From the NCBI RefSeq assembly GCF_004359985.1, contig NZ_SMRO01000003.1, positions 301,523 to 365,522 on the forward strand: a stretch of DNA of 64,000 bases, written 5' to 3'. The DNA is from Paraburkholderia flava. GTDB taxonomy: Bacteria; Pseudomonadota; Gammaproteobacteria; Burkholderiales; Burkholderiaceae. How positions within the stretch are numbered: position 1 is the stretch's first letter; each line of letters opens with the position of its first letter. A program made the translations under genes and the position numbers. Below the pieces are notes generated by a model, which was given only the letters and a program-made list of their open reading frames with translations, was not told the DNA's origin and made no database searches. Below, piece by piece: positions 8,638 to 20,240 of this stretch.

Positions 8638-9206
8638 CAGAGCTCTCCCAGGCACGCGCGCAAACGCTCGAGCCCGCGCCTGATCCACGACTTCACGGTG
8701 CCGAGCGGAGCCTTGAGGTTGTCGGCGATTTCGCCGTGACTCTGATCTCGGTAATACGCGAGCGCGATAGCCTGGCGTTGCGTGGCGTCGAGCCGCTCGA
8801 TGCAGCCGGCGAGACGTTGCGCTTCGCCGCTCAGTTGCGACCGGTCGGCGGGATCGGGCTCATTGCCCTGAACCAGTTCGTCGAGTTCGTCGATCCATCC
8901 GGTTTCGGCGGCATTCTGCCGGCGCAGGTAGTCGAGCGCGCGGTTGCGGACGATCGTCGCCATCCACGTCTGCGGAGCGGACAGGGTCTGCTGGTAGTCA
9001 CCGGCGAAACGCCAGATGTTGATGTATGCGTCTTGTAACACTTCCTCGGCCCATTCGTGCTTACCGAGTATACGCAGCGCGACCCCAAACAGTTTCGACG
9101 ACGTGACGTCGTAGAGCGTTTTGAGCGCCGCTGCGTCGTGACTTGCGACGCCTTCCAGCAGTGCGGCGAGGGTGTCGGCGGTTCGGGTGTCGGGGGAGAT
9201 GGGCAT
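8637..9206 (-). CDS. ECF RNA polymerase sigma factor (SigK-like)
   Basis: A 189-residue ECF sigma factor. Region 2 includes ILGKHEWAEEVLQDAYINIW, and QTWMATIVRNRALDYLRR completes it; region 4 is AIALAYYRDQSHGEIADNL with the recognition helix GTVKSWIRRGLERLR. It is paired with an RskA-type anti-sigma by a four-base overlap. The start is uncertain: ATG 9206 gives a normal length, while TTG 9236 would overlap the mnmE stop; neither has a clear Shine-Dalgarno. Likely targets are the two operons with the GCATCC-N17-GTATAW element. I found no copy of that element upstream of the sigma gene itself, so autoregulation is not shown. Confidence 0.9.
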   Translation of the reverse strand: MPISPDTRTADTLAALLEGVASHDAAALKTLYDVTSSKLFGVALRILGKHEWAEEVLQDAYINIWRFAGDYQQTLSAPQTWMATIVRNRALDYLRRQNAAETGWIDELDELVQGNEPDPADRSQLSGEAQRLAGCIERLDATQRQAIALAYYRDQSHGEIADNLKAPLGTVKSWIRRGLERLRACLGEL

Positions 9207-9225
9207 GGGAGCGATTATGCCTGGG

Positions 9226-10623
9226 CTACTTCCCAATGCAAAACCGGCTAAAAATCACACCAAGCAAATCATCGGACGTGAACTCGCCCGTGATCGAATT
9301 AAGCTGTTCCTGCGCGAGCCGCAGTTCCTCCGCGAACAGATCGAGCGCCTGCGAGTTCTGATCCGCGTGCTGCGCCGCGAGCGCGAGATGCTCCTGCGCC
9401 GCGCGCAATGCAATCAGATGCCGCTCACGCGCGAGGTACAGACTCTCCTGCCCCGCTTGCCAGCCTGCGATCTGCAGCAACTGCTCGCGCAGCAGCCCGA
9501 TGCCGTCGCCCTGTTTCGCCGACAGCCGCACTTCGCGCACGTCGTTGCCCGCGCTCTCAGTCAGCGTGACAGCGGCGGGTTGCCCCGTCAGATCCGTCTT
9601 GTTGACCACGCGCACGACCGGCACGCCCGCAGGAAAACGCATCGCGATGGCCACGTCCTCGGGCGTCAGCCCGCTGCGCGCATCGAGCAGATGCAGCACG
9701 ACGTCCGCCCGCTCGATCTCGTTCCACGTGCGCGCAATGCCGATCTTCTCGACTTCGTCTTCGGTATCGCGCAGACCCGCTGTATCGATTACATGCAGCG
9801 GGATGCCCTCGATCTGGATGGTCTGCGCAACCTTGTCGCGCGTCGTGCCGGCGATCGGCGTGACGATCGCGAGCTCGGCGCCGGCCAGTGCATTCAGCAG
9901 CGACGACTTGCCGACGTTCGGCTGCCCCGCGAGCACCACTGACAACCCTTCGCGCAGCAGCGCGCCCTGCTTCGCATCGGCGAGCACGCGCGTGAGTTGC
10001 TCGCGGATACGCGTGAGCTTGCCGCGTGCATCCGCAGCTTCGAGAAAATCGATCTCTTCTTCGGGGAAGTCGAGCGTCGCCTCGACCAGCATGCGCAGCG
10101 TGATCGTCTCTTCGACGAGCGCGTGGATGTCGCGCGAGAACGCACCGTCGAGCGAACGTCCTGCAGAACGCGCGGCCGCTTCGGTGCTGGCCTCGATCAG
10201 ATCGGCGACCGCTTCGGCCTGCGCGAGATCGAGCTTGTCGTTGAGAAACGCGCGGCGCGTGAATTCGCCCGGCTCCGCGAGACGCAAACCGAATGGCCGC
10301 CCCGCAGCGAGACAACGCTGCAGCACGAGCTGCAGCACGATCGGACCGCCGTGTCCCTGCAGCTCGAGCACGTATTCGCCGGTGTACGAATTCGGCGCGG
10401 GGAAATACAGCGCGATACCGCGATCGAGCGCCTCGCCGTTGCCGTCGAGAAACGGCACGTAGCTCGCATGTCGCGGCGCCAACGTCTGGCCGGTCAGCGC
10501 CTGCATCAACGGTTGCGCGGCAGCTTCGCCAGCGCGGCCGAACGAGATCCGTACGACGCCGATTCCGCCTCGACCCGGAGCGGTGGCAATGGCGACGATC
10601 GGATCGGAATCGGTGATGAGCAT
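9226..10623 (-). CDS. mnmE: tRNA modification GTPase MnmE
   Basis: A 465-residue MnmE (TrmE). The N-terminal tetrahydrofolate-binding domain begins [19 protein letters not shown]; a helical domain follows; the G domain has G1 [15 protein letters not shown]2/G3 GTTRDK and DTAGLRDT, and G4 NKTD; the C-terminus ends CIGK, the conserved catalytic tail. With MnmG it installs the 5-aminomethyl-type modification on wobble U34 of several tRNAs. ATG 10623 gives the family N-terminus; an upstream extension is not conserved. It lies downstream of yidC, as is common, but here a regulator gene on the other strand intervenes. Confidence 0.97.
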   Translation of the reverse strand: MLITDSDPIVAIATAPGRGGIGVVRISFGRAGEAAAQPLMQALTGQTLAPRHASYVPFLDGNGEALDRGIALYFPAPNSYTGEYVLELQGHGGPIVLQLVLQRCLAAGRPFGLRLAEPGEFTRRAFLNDKLDLAQAEAVADLIEASTEAAARSAGRSLDGAFSRDIHALVEETITLRMLVEATLDFPEEEIDFLEAADARGKLTRIREQLTRVLADAKQGALLREGLSVVLAGQPNVGKSSLLNALAGAELAIVTPIAGTTRDKVAQTIQIEGIPLHVIDTAGLRDTEDEVEKIGIARTWNEIERADVVLHLLDARSGLTPEDVAIAMRFPAGVPVVRVVNKTDLTGQPAAVTLTESAGNDVREVRLSAKQGDGIGLLREQLLQIAGWQAGQESLYLARERHLIALRAAQEHLALAAQHADQNSQALDLFAEELRLAQEQLNSITGEFTSDDLLGVIFSRFCIGK

Positions 10624-10923
10624 GGTGCGGGAAAGGAGAAAAAGCAGCGACGACGTGAAGCGACGCATTGTAACGCGCACGTCTTCGACACCTGGCCAGA
10701 AGAACTAGGAATTATCTTAATTGAGATAGCGACGCTGGAGTGTCGATTGAATAAAGCTGTGCGTCACAAGCTCGTCATCCACGCTGTGAAAGCCATTGCG
10801 CCGGGCGTGCGCTCATGCGTTAATGATTGGGCCGATGACGACATAAGCTAGATATCAACAATATGAGATAAAAATGTCGTAATCGGTTGTTGTCGCTGGG
10901 CAGTGGAAATGCACAATCGCGCC
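10624..10923. other. Intergenic region with two TATC/GATA inverted repeats
   Basis: AT-rich for this genome. It holds the inverted repeat TATCT-N6-AGATA (10713-10728) and a related TATC-N10-GATA element (10853-10870), both upstream of the HTH regulator gene. These are candidate operators; no clear sigma-70 promoter was identified. No gene was recognised. Confidence 0.35.
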
Positions 10924-11346
10924 ATGCCCACCGCTGAAGAAAAAGCAGCCTTCGCCGAGCGTTTGCTATTCGCGATGCGCCGCGTGACCGAGAACCCGCA
11001 GGGACCGACCGAGCTCGCCCTGCATTTCAATCTGCGCTATCGCGACGGTCAACCGATCTCGCCGCAGACCGCGCACAAATGGCTGAGCGGCCGCACGATT
11101 CCGACCGTCGACAAGCTGCAGACGCTCGCCGACTGGTTCGCCGTCGATCTGCACTGGCTGCACTACGGACCTCCGCCTGCCGACGCGAAGCGCACGGTGC
11201 CGAAGCCGCGTCCGCGTGGCGAGAAATATCCGGTGTCGCCGGAAACACTCGAACTCGCGACGAAGATCGAAGCGCTGACGCCGCATCACCGCTACCTCGT
11301 GCAGGAACTCGTTTCGCAGTTCTACGGCGACGCCGACAAGGAATAA
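10924..11346 (+). CDS. HTH transcriptional regulator (XRE/lambda-repressor-like)
   Basis: A 140-residue protein with an N-terminal helix-turn-helix: ERLLFAMRRV, then TELALHFNLRY and ISPQTAHKWLSGRTIPTVDKL, the last matching the recognition helix and following turn of lambda-repressor-like domains that pick 'operator plus nutritional' targets in betaproteobacteria. The C-terminus is basic then acidic, with no recognisable effector domain. The start is ATG 10924; ATG 10909 and GTG 10903 are in frame, but none has a strong ribosome-binding site. It sits alone between mnmE and yidC on the opposite strand and shares a bidirectional terminator with yidC. Its target is unknown. Confidence 0.8.
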   Translation: MPTAEEKAAFAERLLFAMRRVTENPQGPTELALHFNLRYRDGQPISPQTAHKWLSGRTIPTVDKLQTLADWFAVDLHWLHYGPPPADAKRTVPKPRPRGEKYPVSPETLELATKIEALTPHHRYLVQELVSQFYGDADKE

Positions 11347-11360
11347 AACCGACGCCCCAT

Positions 11361-11396
11361 AAAAAAACCGCCCGGTTTGCGCCGGGCGGTTTTTTT
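11361..11396. terminator. Bidirectional terminator between the HTH regulator and yidC
   Basis: Perfect 15-bp inverted repeat (11361-11375 and 11382-11396) with a GC-rich core CCGCCCGG and runs of seven A's and seven T's at the outer ends; loop TTTGCG. It serves the regulator on the plus strand and the rpmH-rnpA-yidD-yidC transcript on the minus strand. Confidence 0.92.
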
Positions 11397-11426
11397 ACTT
11401 GTGAGGCGGAAAAGACGACCTCAGGT

Positions 11427-13103
11427 TCAGGCGGCCTTCTCTTTCTTCGCACCCATCATCCGCGTGATGTAGTACTGCTGCGCGATCGACAGCACGTTGT
11501 TCACGACGTAGTACAGCACGAGACCGGCCGGGAAGAAGAAGAACATCACCGAGAAAGCGATCGGCATGAACATCATCATCTTGGCCTGGATCGGGTCCGG
11601 CGGCGTCGGGTTCAGGCGCGTCTGCAGGAACATCGACACGGCCATCAACACCGGCAGGATGTAGAACGGATCCGGCTGCGACAGATCGTTGATCCACAGC
11701 ATCCACGGCGCGCCGCGCATTTCCACCGACGACAGCAGCACCCAGTACAGCGAGATGAACACCGGGATCTGGATTACCACCGGCAGACAGCCGCCGAACG
11801 GATTCACCTTCTCGGTCTTGTACAGCTCCATCAGCGACGCATTCATCTTCTGCGGATCGCCCTTGAAGCGTTCGCGCAGCGCCTGCATGCGCGGCGTGAT
11901 GGCCTTCATCCGCGCCATCGACTTGTAGCTCGCCGCCGACAGCGGGAAGAACACCGCCTTGATCAGCAGCGTGAGCAGGATGATCGCCCAGCCCCAGTTG
12001 CCGACGAAGCCATGAATCTTCTCGAGCAGCCAGAACAGCGGCTTCGCGATGATCGTCACCCAGCCGTAGTCCTTCACGAGCTCAAGGCCCGGCGCGATGC
12101 CTTCGAGCATCCGCTCTTCGTCCGGACCGGCGAAGAGGCGCGCCGACACATCGGCGGACTGGCCCGGCGCGATCGTGGCGACCGGTTCCTTCACGCCCAC
12201 GCGATACAGCGACGAGTCGAACTTCTCGACGTAGATGTCGCGCTTCACGCCCTGCTGCGGAATCCACGCCGACGCGAAGTAATGCTGGACCATCGCGATC
12301 CAGCCGTTGTCGGCCGACGTCGCGTAATCCTGCTTGTTCTTGTCGACGTCGCTGAAGGACATCTTCTGGAAGTGGTGCTCCGACGTGTAGACCGCCGGTC
12401 CGATGAACGTGTGCGAGAAGCGCGGCGTTTCGACCGGCTGGCTGTCGCGCACGAGTTCCATGTAGACCGTCGGCGTGACCGGCACCGTGCCGACGTTGAC
12501 GATCTTCGTGTCGACGCCGATCACATAGCTGCCGCGCGTGAACGTGTAGGTCTTCACGACCTTCACGCCGCCCTTCACCGGCGATTCGAAGCTCAACTGG
12601 AACGACTTCGCGTCGCCCGTCAGCGCGTGCACCTGGCCGGCAACCGGCGTGAAGATGTCCGTGTGGTTCGGGAAGTCGCCGCCGAGCAGGCCGGTGCGTG
12701 CGAGGTACGTGTGGTCGGCGGTGCGATCGAACAGCGTGATGACGAGGTCGGGCTGCTTGCCGTCGCCCTGCTTGACGAGCGACAGCTTCGACAGCGTGCC
12801 GCCGCGCGTATCGATCTCGCCGCTATACACATCGGTGCTGAACGGCACCAGTTGCGCCGGTGCGGCCGACGCCGCCGTGTTGCCGGGGGCGGCCGCAGTC
12901 GTGCCGGCGGCGCTGCTCGCCGGCAGATCCGCTGACGGGGTACCTGGGGTCGTCGTGCCCGGCGCGGCGCTAGCCGCGGTGTGCGTCTGCGTGGCGCTCG
13001 GGAAGAACATCGACGGGCGTCCGTGGTCGCGCTGCCAGTTGTCGAACAGCATGACCGCTGACATGAAGAAGATGACCCATAGGACGGTGCGTTTGATATC
13101 CAT
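11427..13103 (-). CDS. yidC: Membrane protein insertase YidC
   Basis: A 558-residue YidC. The N-terminal signal-anchor ([18 protein letters not shown]) is followed by an Ala/Thr/Pro-rich linker, the large periplasmic beta-supersandwich domain, and the conserved C-terminal insertase core with [20 protein letters not shown], the cytoplasmic loop, [20 protein letters not shown] and [18 protein letters not shown]. It inserts proteins into the inner membrane alone or with SecYEG. It belongs to the rpmH-rnpA-yidD-yidC operon, 30 bases after yidD, and ends just before a strong terminator. The length is typical for betaproteobacteria. Confidence 0.97.
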   Translation of the reverse strand: MDIKRTVLWVIFFMSAVMLFDNWQRDHGRPSMFFPSATQTHTAASAAPGTTTPGTPSADLPASSAAGTTAAAPGNTAASAAPAQLVPFSTDVYSGEIDTRGGTLSKLSLVKQGDGKQPDLVITLFDRTADHTYLARTGLLGGDFPNHTDIFTPVAGQVHALTGDAKSFQLSFESPVKGGVKVVKTYTFTRGSYVIGVDTKIVNVGTVPVTPTVYMELVRDSQPVETPRFSHTFIGPAVYTSEHHFQKMSFSDVDKNKQDYATSADNGWIAMVQHYFASAWIPQQGVKRDIYVEKFDSSLYRVGVKEPVATIAPGQSADVSARLFAGPDEERMLEGIAPGLELVKDYGWVTIIAKPLFWLLEKIHGFVGNWGWAIILLTLLIKAVFFPLSAASYKSMARMKAITPRMQALRERFKGDPQKMNASLMELYKTEKVNPFGGCLPVVIQIPVFISLYWVLLSSVEMRGAPWMLWINDLSQPDPFYILPVLMAVSMFLQTRLNPTPPDPIQAKMMMFMPIAFSVMFFFFPAGLVLYYVVNNVLSIAQQYYITRMMGAKKEKAA

Positions 13104-13133
13104 GCGTTGTCTCAGTGTCGAGGGAACGGCGCG

Positions 13134-13364
13134 TCAGCGCTTTTCAGAAGTGGGAGGCGGGACGAGATCGATGCCGCCCGCCGAAAACGGGTGACAGCGG
13201 CACAGGCGCCTGGCGGCGAGGTAAGTTCCGCGCGCGGCGCCATGATACTGGATTGCTTCGCGCGCATAGTCGGAACAGGAAGGATAAAAACGGCACCGGT
13301 TGCCGAGCAGCGGACTGACGGCAACCTTGTAAAAACGCAGCAATGCGAAGAGTACCGTTTGCAT
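13134..13364 (-). CDS. yidD: Membrane protein insertion efficiency factor YidD
   Basis: A 76-residue YidD with the family core [20 protein letters not shown], then [12 protein letters not shown] and [18 protein letters not shown]. It is a small membrane-associated protein that helps YidC-dependent insertion. I give the ATG at 13364, which matches the family N-terminus. An in-frame ATG at 13448 overlaps the rnpA stop (ATGA) and would add 28 unconserved residues; translation could couple there, so the start is not certain. The genes on both sides are the expected partners. Confidence 0.9.
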   Translation of the reverse strand: MQTVLFALLRFYKVAVSPLLGNRCRFYPSCSDYAREAIQYHGAARGTYLAARRLCRCHPFSAGGIDLVPPPTSEKR

Positions 13365-13444
13365 GGCTTGATCGACCGGGCGACGACGCGTCGGGCGGGG
13401 TAGCAGCGCCGGTTGTCCGGCGGCACGCGTGTGCCGGTTCCGCG

Positions 13445-13933
13445 TCATGGTGTCGCAGCCGGCGGTGAGTCGGGCGCTTCGCGCCGCGCGATCTCGCGTG
13501 CTGCCTTGTCGAGCAGCATGTCGATTTCTTCGCGGCACAAGGTTCGCAACGGCAGCGACGAGGCGCTCGGGAGCGCCTTCCTGTCGATGCGCGTATGCAG
13601 GCGCAGCAGCACGTCCCATCCTCCGAAGTCGGCGCGTCGCAGCCGGAACGCTTCGCGGGCGATGCGCTTCACGAGATTGCGGGTGACCGCGCGCGGCGCG
13701 TGCTTCTTGCCGACCACGAGCCCGAGGCGTGCTTCATTGCCTGTCGGGCGGCCATAGACGACGAAATGCGCGGAACGGCGCCATGGGCGCAAACGAAAAA
13801 CGGATGAGAATTCATCCGTTTTCAGCAGCCTTGCGGCTTTGGGGAAGGCGGCTTGCGCTGGCAACGGAATCGAACCCTGTTGCGTCGCGTGAGCCGCTCC
13901 CGCTGAAGCGCGGGTGCCGGACACGGTGCGCAA
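13445..13933 (-). CDS. rnpA: Ribonuclease P protein component
   Basis: RnpA, with the core [20 protein letters not shown], then [14 protein letters not shown] and the RNR-type helix [14 protein letters not shown] that contacts P RNA. It is the protein subunit that aids RNase P RNA in removing 5' leaders from pre-tRNAs. I used the TTG at 13933 (162 residues), 16 bases after the rpmH stop; a GTG at 13924 is also possible, and there is no upstream ATG. The extra ~25 N-terminal residues before the conserved core are unusual but common in Burkholderiaceae predictions. It lies between rpmH and yidD. Confidence 0.92.
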   Translation of the reverse strand: MRTVSGTRASAGAAHATQQGSIPLPAQAAFPKAARLLKTDEFSSVFRLRPWRRSAHFVVYGRPTGNEARLGLVVGKKHAPRAVTRNLVKRIAREAFRLRRADFGGWDVLLRLHTRIDRKALPSASSLPLRTLCREEIDMLLDKAAREIARREAPDSPPAATP

Positions 13934-13949
13934 TCCGCTTGAAGCAGCC

Positions 13950-14084
13950 TTAGATCGCGAGGCGCTTGCGGCCCTTCGCGCGGCGTGCGTTGATCACTTT
14001 GCGACCACCGACGGTCTTCATGCGAACGCGGAAGCCATGGGTGCGCTTGCGGCGCGTCACGGAAGGTTGGTAAGTACGTTTCAT
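13950..14084 (-). CDS. rpmH: 50S ribosomal protein L34
   Basis: A 44-residue L34: MKRTYQPS at the start, then [13 protein letters not shown] and [11 protein letters not shown] before the end. It is a small, highly basic protein of the large ribosomal subunit. It is the first gene of the rpmH-rnpA-yidD-yidC transcript and diverges from dnaA, the arrangement seen near most proteobacterial origins. Confidence 0.97.
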   Translation of the reverse strand: MKRTYQPSVTRRKRTHGFRVRMKTVGGRKVINARRAKGRKRLAI

Positions 14085-14164
14085 GTTGCTCTCACTTGAG
14101 AATGGACCGCGCGAGCATCGCAGGGAGCGCGTGGTGCTGGAAATCGGGTTTTGCGGAACCCGCT

Positions 14165-14193
14165 ATTTAAGCCGGTTTTCTCTTGGCCGTCAA
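14165..14193 (-). promoter_or_regulatory. Sigma-70 promoter of the rpmH operon
   Basis: On the minus strand: -35 TTGACG (14193-14188), 17-bp spacer, -10 TTAAAT (14170-14165). It lies about 80 bases ahead of the rpmH ATG and points into it. The spacing is ideal and both hexamers are near consensus. Confidence 0.75.
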
Positions 14194-14248
14194 TAGTTTA
14201 GAAGCGTGTCCCACAGCGGCCGGGGCGCGGAACAGGTTGGTCGGTCCC

Positions 14249-14257
14249 TGTGGATAA
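14249..14257 (-). promoter_or_regulatory. DnaA box in the dnaA-rpmH intergenic region
   Basis: TGTGGATAA on the plus strand, i.e. a perfect TTATCCACA DnaA box on the minus strand. It lies between the divergent rpmH promoter and dnaA, where DnaA represses its own gene in many bacteria. Only this one consensus box was found in 14085-14458, so this region does not look like a full oriC. A -10-like TAGAAT at 14284-14289 may belong to dnaA, but its -35 is poor. Confidence 0.8.
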
Positions 14258-14458
14258 CTCTCCTTTCAGCGCCGATTTGGCGTTAGAATCTCGCCTTAAT
14301 CCCAAGAATCCTGCACGACGCCCCGGCTCGCCTGCTTCCCGCAAACCCTTGTGGCGCAAGCGCCTGGGGCCGTTCCATCTGGCTGCTCCGGGCCTCGCCG
14401 CGCCGTGCGCGACAGGAAGCGGCAAGCGGACCGCCGTGCACATAAAGACAGCAACTCG

Positions 14459-16027
14459 ATGAACGAATTCTGGCAACACTGTTCCGCATTGCTGGAGCGC
14501 GAATTGACGCCCCAGCAGTACGTGACGTGGATCAAACCGTTGGCTCCGGTCGCCTTCGACGCCGATGCACATACGCTGAGCATCGCCGCGCCGAACCGCT
14601 TCAAGCTCGACTGGGTCAAGAGCCAGTTTTCCGGCCGCATTACCGACCTCGCCCGCGATTTCTGGCAGGCTCCGGTCGATGTGCAGTTCGTTCTCGATCC
14701 CAAGGCAGGTCTGCGTGCGCCTGTTGCGTCGGCGCCCGCTCGTACTTCTCCGAACGCTTCTGCCGGTAACGGCAATGGCGGCTCCGCCGCAGTCAGCGCA
14801 GCGGTTGGCGCGGTGCAGGCGGCCCAGGCCGCGCGCTTCGGCAACGGTGCCGCGCGCGTGTCGAACGGTGCCGCGCATCACCACGCCGATGACGCAGCCG
14901 ATCTCGACCTGCCCAGCCTCGACGCAAACGAAGCCGCCGCCGCACGTCGCACGTGGCGTCCCGGCTCGGGTCCGGCGTCGGGCGGCGAGAACGACTCGAT
15001 GTACGAGCGCTCGAAGCTGAACCCGGTCCTCACGTTCGACAACTTCGTCACCGGCAAGGCCAACCAGCTCGCGCGCGCAGCCGCGATCCAGGTCGCCGAC
15101 AACCCCGGCGTGTCGTACAACCCACTGTTCCTGTACGGCGGCGTCGGGCTCGGCAAGACCCACCTGATCCACGCAATCGGCAACCAGCTGCTGATGGACA
15201 AGGCCGGCGCGCGTATCCGCTACATCCACGCGGAGCAGTATGTATCGGACGTCGTGAAGGCGTACCAACGCAAAGCGTTCGACGACTTCAAGCGCTACTA
15301 CCATTCGCTCGATCTGCTGCTGATCGACGATATCCAGTTCTTCTCCGGCAAATCGCGCACACAGGAAGAGTTTTTCTACGCGTTCGAGGCGCTCGTCGCG
15401 AACAAGGCGCAGGTCATCATCACGAGCGATACGTACCCGAAGGAAATCTCGGGCATCGACGATCGGCTGATCTCGCGCTTCGATTCCGGCCTGACGGTGG
15501 CGATCGAGCCGCCCGAACTCGAGATGCGCGTCGCGATCCTGATGCGCAAGGCGCAGTCCGAAGACGTGAGCCTTAACGAGGACGTCGCGTTTTTCGTCGC
15601 GAAGCATCTGCGTTCGAACGTGCGTGAACTCGAAGGCGCGCTGCGCAAGATCCTCGCGTACTCGAAATTCCACGGCCGCGAAATCTCGATCGAGCTGACG
15701 AAAGAAGCGCTGAAGGATCTGCTGACCGTGCAAAACCGGCAGATCTCCGTGGAAAACATCCAGAAAACAGTCGCCGACTTCTACAGCATCAAAGTTGCCG
15801 ACATGTACTCGAAAAAGCGTCCGGCGAACATCGCGCGGCCACGGCAGATCGCGATGTATCTGGCCAAGGAGCTGACGCAGAAAAGCCTGCCGGAAATCGG
15901 CGAGCTGTTCGGCGGCCGCGATCACACCACCGTGCTGCACGCGGTCCGCAAGATCGCCGACGAGCGCGGCAAGGACGCGCAGTTGAATCACGAACTGCAC
16001 GTGCTCGAGCAGACGCTGAAGGGGTAA
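14459..16027 (+). CDS. dnaA: Chromosomal replication initiator DnaA
   Basis: A 522-residue DnaA. Domain I starts [20 protein letters not shown]; domain II is a long Ala/Gly/Asn-rich linker (about residues 85-180); domain III has Walker [16 protein letters not shown], Walker [11 protein letters not shown] and sensor RFDSGL; domain IV ends with the helix-turn-helix and signature [15 protein letters not shown] that reads the DnaA box. It opens oriC and loads the helicase. ATG 14459 gives the conserved N-terminus; the open frame extends 36 codons upstream without similarity. It is followed by its own hairpin terminator, then dnaN. Confidence 0.98.
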   Translation: MNEFWQHCSALLERELTPQQYVTWIKPLAPVAFDADAHTLSIAAPNRFKLDWVKSQFSGRITDLARDFWQAPVDVQFVLDPKAGLRAPVASAPARTSPNASAGNGNGGSAAVSAAVGAVQAAQAARFGNGAARVSNGAAHHHADDAADLDLPSLDANEAAAARRTWRPGSGPASGGENDSMYERSKLNPVLTFDNFVTGKANQLARAAAIQVADNPGVSYNPLFLYGGVGLGKTHLIHAIGNQLLMDKAGARIRYIHAEQYVSDVVKAYQRKAFDDFKRYYHSLDLLLIDDIQFFSGKSRTQEEFFYAFEALVANKAQVIITSDTYPKEISGIDDRLISRFDSGLTVAIEPPELEMRVAILMRKAQSEDVSLNEDVAFFVAKHLRSNVRELEGALRKILAYSKFHGREISIELTKEALKDLLTVQNRQISVENIQKTVADFYSIKVADMYSKKRPANIARPRQIAMYLAKELTQKSLPEIGELFGGRDHTTVLHAVRKIADERGKDAQLNHELHVLEQTLKG

Positions 16028-16336
16028 GCGGTGTCCGCTCCGACGGAGCATGGCCACAGGTAACGAAACGCAAAACGGAAAGCTGAACGCGCCGGGACGG
16101 CGCGAACGAGGTGCCGCGGACGCAGGCAATAAAAGCGCCCTGTTTATTTCGCGGAACGTCCCCATTTTAGGGAAGCGGTTTCGTTTTCAGGCACAATACA
16201 GGTTTAACCGCCCGGCGGTCGCGGGCGGCTTTTGAAGCAGTGGGTGGCGCTGCATGGCGGCGCCGGCAGGGGGCCGCAGGCGCGCGGCGGTGAGCCGGGC
16301 GAGGCGCGCAGGCCGTCATATCAACGAAGGAAATCT
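16028..16336. other. dnaA-dnaN intergenic region
   Basis: Holds the dnaA terminator hairpin (16208-16234) and a GC-rich stretch before the dnaN ribosome-binding site GAAGG (16326-16330). No DnaA box and no gene were seen. Confidence 0.5.
16208..16234 (+). terminator. Terminator downstream of dnaA
   Basis: CCGCCCG (16208-16214) and CGGGCGG (16222-16228) form a GC-rich stem with a seven-base loop, followed by CTTTTG. The T-run is short, so strength is moderate. Confidence 0.6.
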
Positions 16337-17440
16337 ATGCAACTGGTCAAGACCGAACGCGATAACCTCCTCAGGCCGCTGCAAACCGTGAGCGGCATCG
16401 TCGAACGCCGCCACACGTTGCCGATCCTCGCCAATCTGCTGATCACCAAGAGCGGTTCCGAAGTGTCTTTCCTGTCCACGGACCTCGAACTGCAGATCAC
16501 CACGCGCGCCGATTTCGGCGTCGGTGGCGAGTCGATTGCGACGACCGTCGCTGCGCGCAAGCTGCTCGACATCCTGCGCGCGATGCCTGACGGTCAGGTA
16601 ACCCTCACGCTGTCGGACAAACGTCTCACTGTCCAGTCGGGCAAGAGCCGCTTCGCGCTGCAGACGCTCGCCGCGGACGAATTCCCGACCGTCGCGCAGG
16701 CCAAAGATTTCGGCGCGAATCTGTCGGTGCCGCAAAAGACCTTTCGCCAGTTGCTCGGCATGGTCCACTTCGCGATGGCGCAGCAGGACATCCGCTATTA
16801 CCTGAACGGGATGCTGCTTGTGGTCGACGGCGACCAGCTGATGGCGGTTGCGACCGACGGTCACCGCCTCGCGTATTCGTCGATGAAAATCGACGGATCG
16901 TTCCCGCGCCAGGAAGTGATCATCCCGCGCAAGACAATCCTCGAGCTGCAACGTCTGCTCGAAGACATCGACGACACGCTGAAGATCGACATTGCCGCGA
17001 CCCAGGTGAAGTTCACGTTCGGTCAGGTCGAGCTGGTGTCGAAGCTCGTCGAAGGCAAGTTCCCCGACTTCCAGCGCGTGATCCCGAAGTCGCACAAGAA
17101 CACTTTCCTGATCGGCCGCGAAGAACTGCAGCGTTCGCTGCAGCGCGCGGCGATTCTCACGTCGGACAAGTTCAAGGGCGTGCGCTGCATCATCGAGCCG
17201 GGCCAGTTGAAGATCATGTCCACCAACGCGGACCAGGAAGAAGCGCAGGAAGAACTGGAAATCGCGTACCAGGGCGATACGGTCGATATCGGTTTCAACG
17301 TCACGTATCTGCTCGACGTGCTCGCGAACCTGAAGATCGACATGCTGCAGATCAGCCTCGGCGACGCCAGTTCCAGTGCGCTCATCACGATTCCCGATAA
17401 CGAGGAATTCAAGTACGTGGTGATGCCGATGCGCATCTGA
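16337..17440 (+). CDS. dnaN: DNA polymerase III beta subunit (sliding clamp)
   Basis: A 367-residue beta clamp beginning MQLVKTERDNLLRPLQTVSG and ending with YKYVVMPMRI-like residues (EFKYVVMPMRI), the conserved C-terminus that closes the protein-binding pocket. It contains three repeated clamp domains. It forms the dimeric ring that tethers Pol III to DNA. ATG 16337 has GAAGG seven bases upstream; a longer open frame to 16232 is not conserved. The order dnaA-dnaN-gyrB is the usual one. A hairpin terminator lies just after the stop. Confidence 0.98.
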   Translation: MQLVKTERDNLLRPLQTVSGIVERRHTLPILANLLITKSGSEVSFLSTDLELQITTRADFGVGGESIATTVAARKLLDILRAMPDGQVTLTLSDKRLTVQSGKSRFALQTLAADEFPTVAQAKDFGANLSVPQKTFRQLLGMVHFAMAQQDIRYYLNGMLLVVDGDQLMAVATDGHRLAYSSMKIDGSFPRQEVIIPRKTILELQRLLEDIDDTLKIDIAATQVKFTFGQVELVSKLVEGKFPDFQRVIPKSHKNTFLIGREELQRSLQRAAILTSDKFKGVRCIIEPGQLKIMSTNADQEEAQEELEIAYQGDTVDIGFNVTYLLDVLANLKIDMLQISLGDASSSALITIPDNEEFKYVVMPMRI

Positions 17441-17464
17441 CGCGTCCGACAACCAGAACACACC

Positions 17465-17494
17465 AAGGGGCGCAGCGCCCCTTTGGCGTTTTTA
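17465..17494 (+). terminator. Terminator downstream of dnaN
   Basis: AAGGGGCGC (17465-17473) and GCGCCCCTT (17475-17483) are perfect inverted repeats around one base, so the outer seven pairs form the stem. They are followed by TGGCGTTTTT. Confidence 0.75.
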
Positions 17495-17505
17495 TGGTGT
17501 TTTGA

Positions 17506-20025
<2,520 letters not shown>

Positions 20026-20120
20026 GGGGGGGGCCGGCCGTAGGGTGCCAGAGTAGATGCGACTGGCGCCACAGTTTTGCGACTGAGCGACTAAGTTGGT
20101 GCGACTGGCCTACATTGTTA

Positions 20121-20196
20121 TGGGTGGTACCTCAGCACTTTGATTTACGGGCTCTTAATCCGTAGGTCGAGTGTTCGAGTCACTCACGCCCTACCA
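20121..20196 (+). pseudogene. tRNA-Lys(CUU) remnant: intact 3' half, decayed 5' half
   Basis: The 76-base span ends in CCA. The anticodon loop CTCTTAA (20152-20158) on a five-pair stem with one G-T pair gives CUU (Lys). The T arm is perfect: GAGTG, loop TTCGAGT, CACTC (20169-20185). The 5' half is degraded: the acceptor strand pairs at only about five of seven positions, the D arm lacks the GG pair and has no proper stem. A remnant is more likely than a working tRNA. Intact tRNA 3' halves are classic integrase attachment sites, and this one sits at the left side of the accessory region. Confidence 0.6.
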
Positions 20197-20212
20197 GAGA
20201 AATCAAGCATTT

Positions 20213-20240
20213 AGCCCAGTCCTCGTGACTGGGCTTTTTG
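20213..20240 (+). terminator. Terminator after the tRNA-Lys remnant
   Basis: AGCCCAGT (20213-20220) and ACTGGGCT (20228-20235), seven-base loop, followed by TTTT, G, TTTT. It is placed where a tRNA transcript would end. Confidence 0.8.

Noticed and set aside
11079..12935. Plus-strand open frame over yidC
   Set aside because: His/Arg/Glu-rich shadow of yidC with no family signature.
14198..16165. Minus-strand open frame over dnaA
   Set aside because: Shadow of dnaA in high-GC DNA; no similarity or ribosome-binding site.
20121..20196. Functional tRNA-Lys gene
   Set aside because: The D arm and acceptor stem do not form properly; kept as a remnant only.
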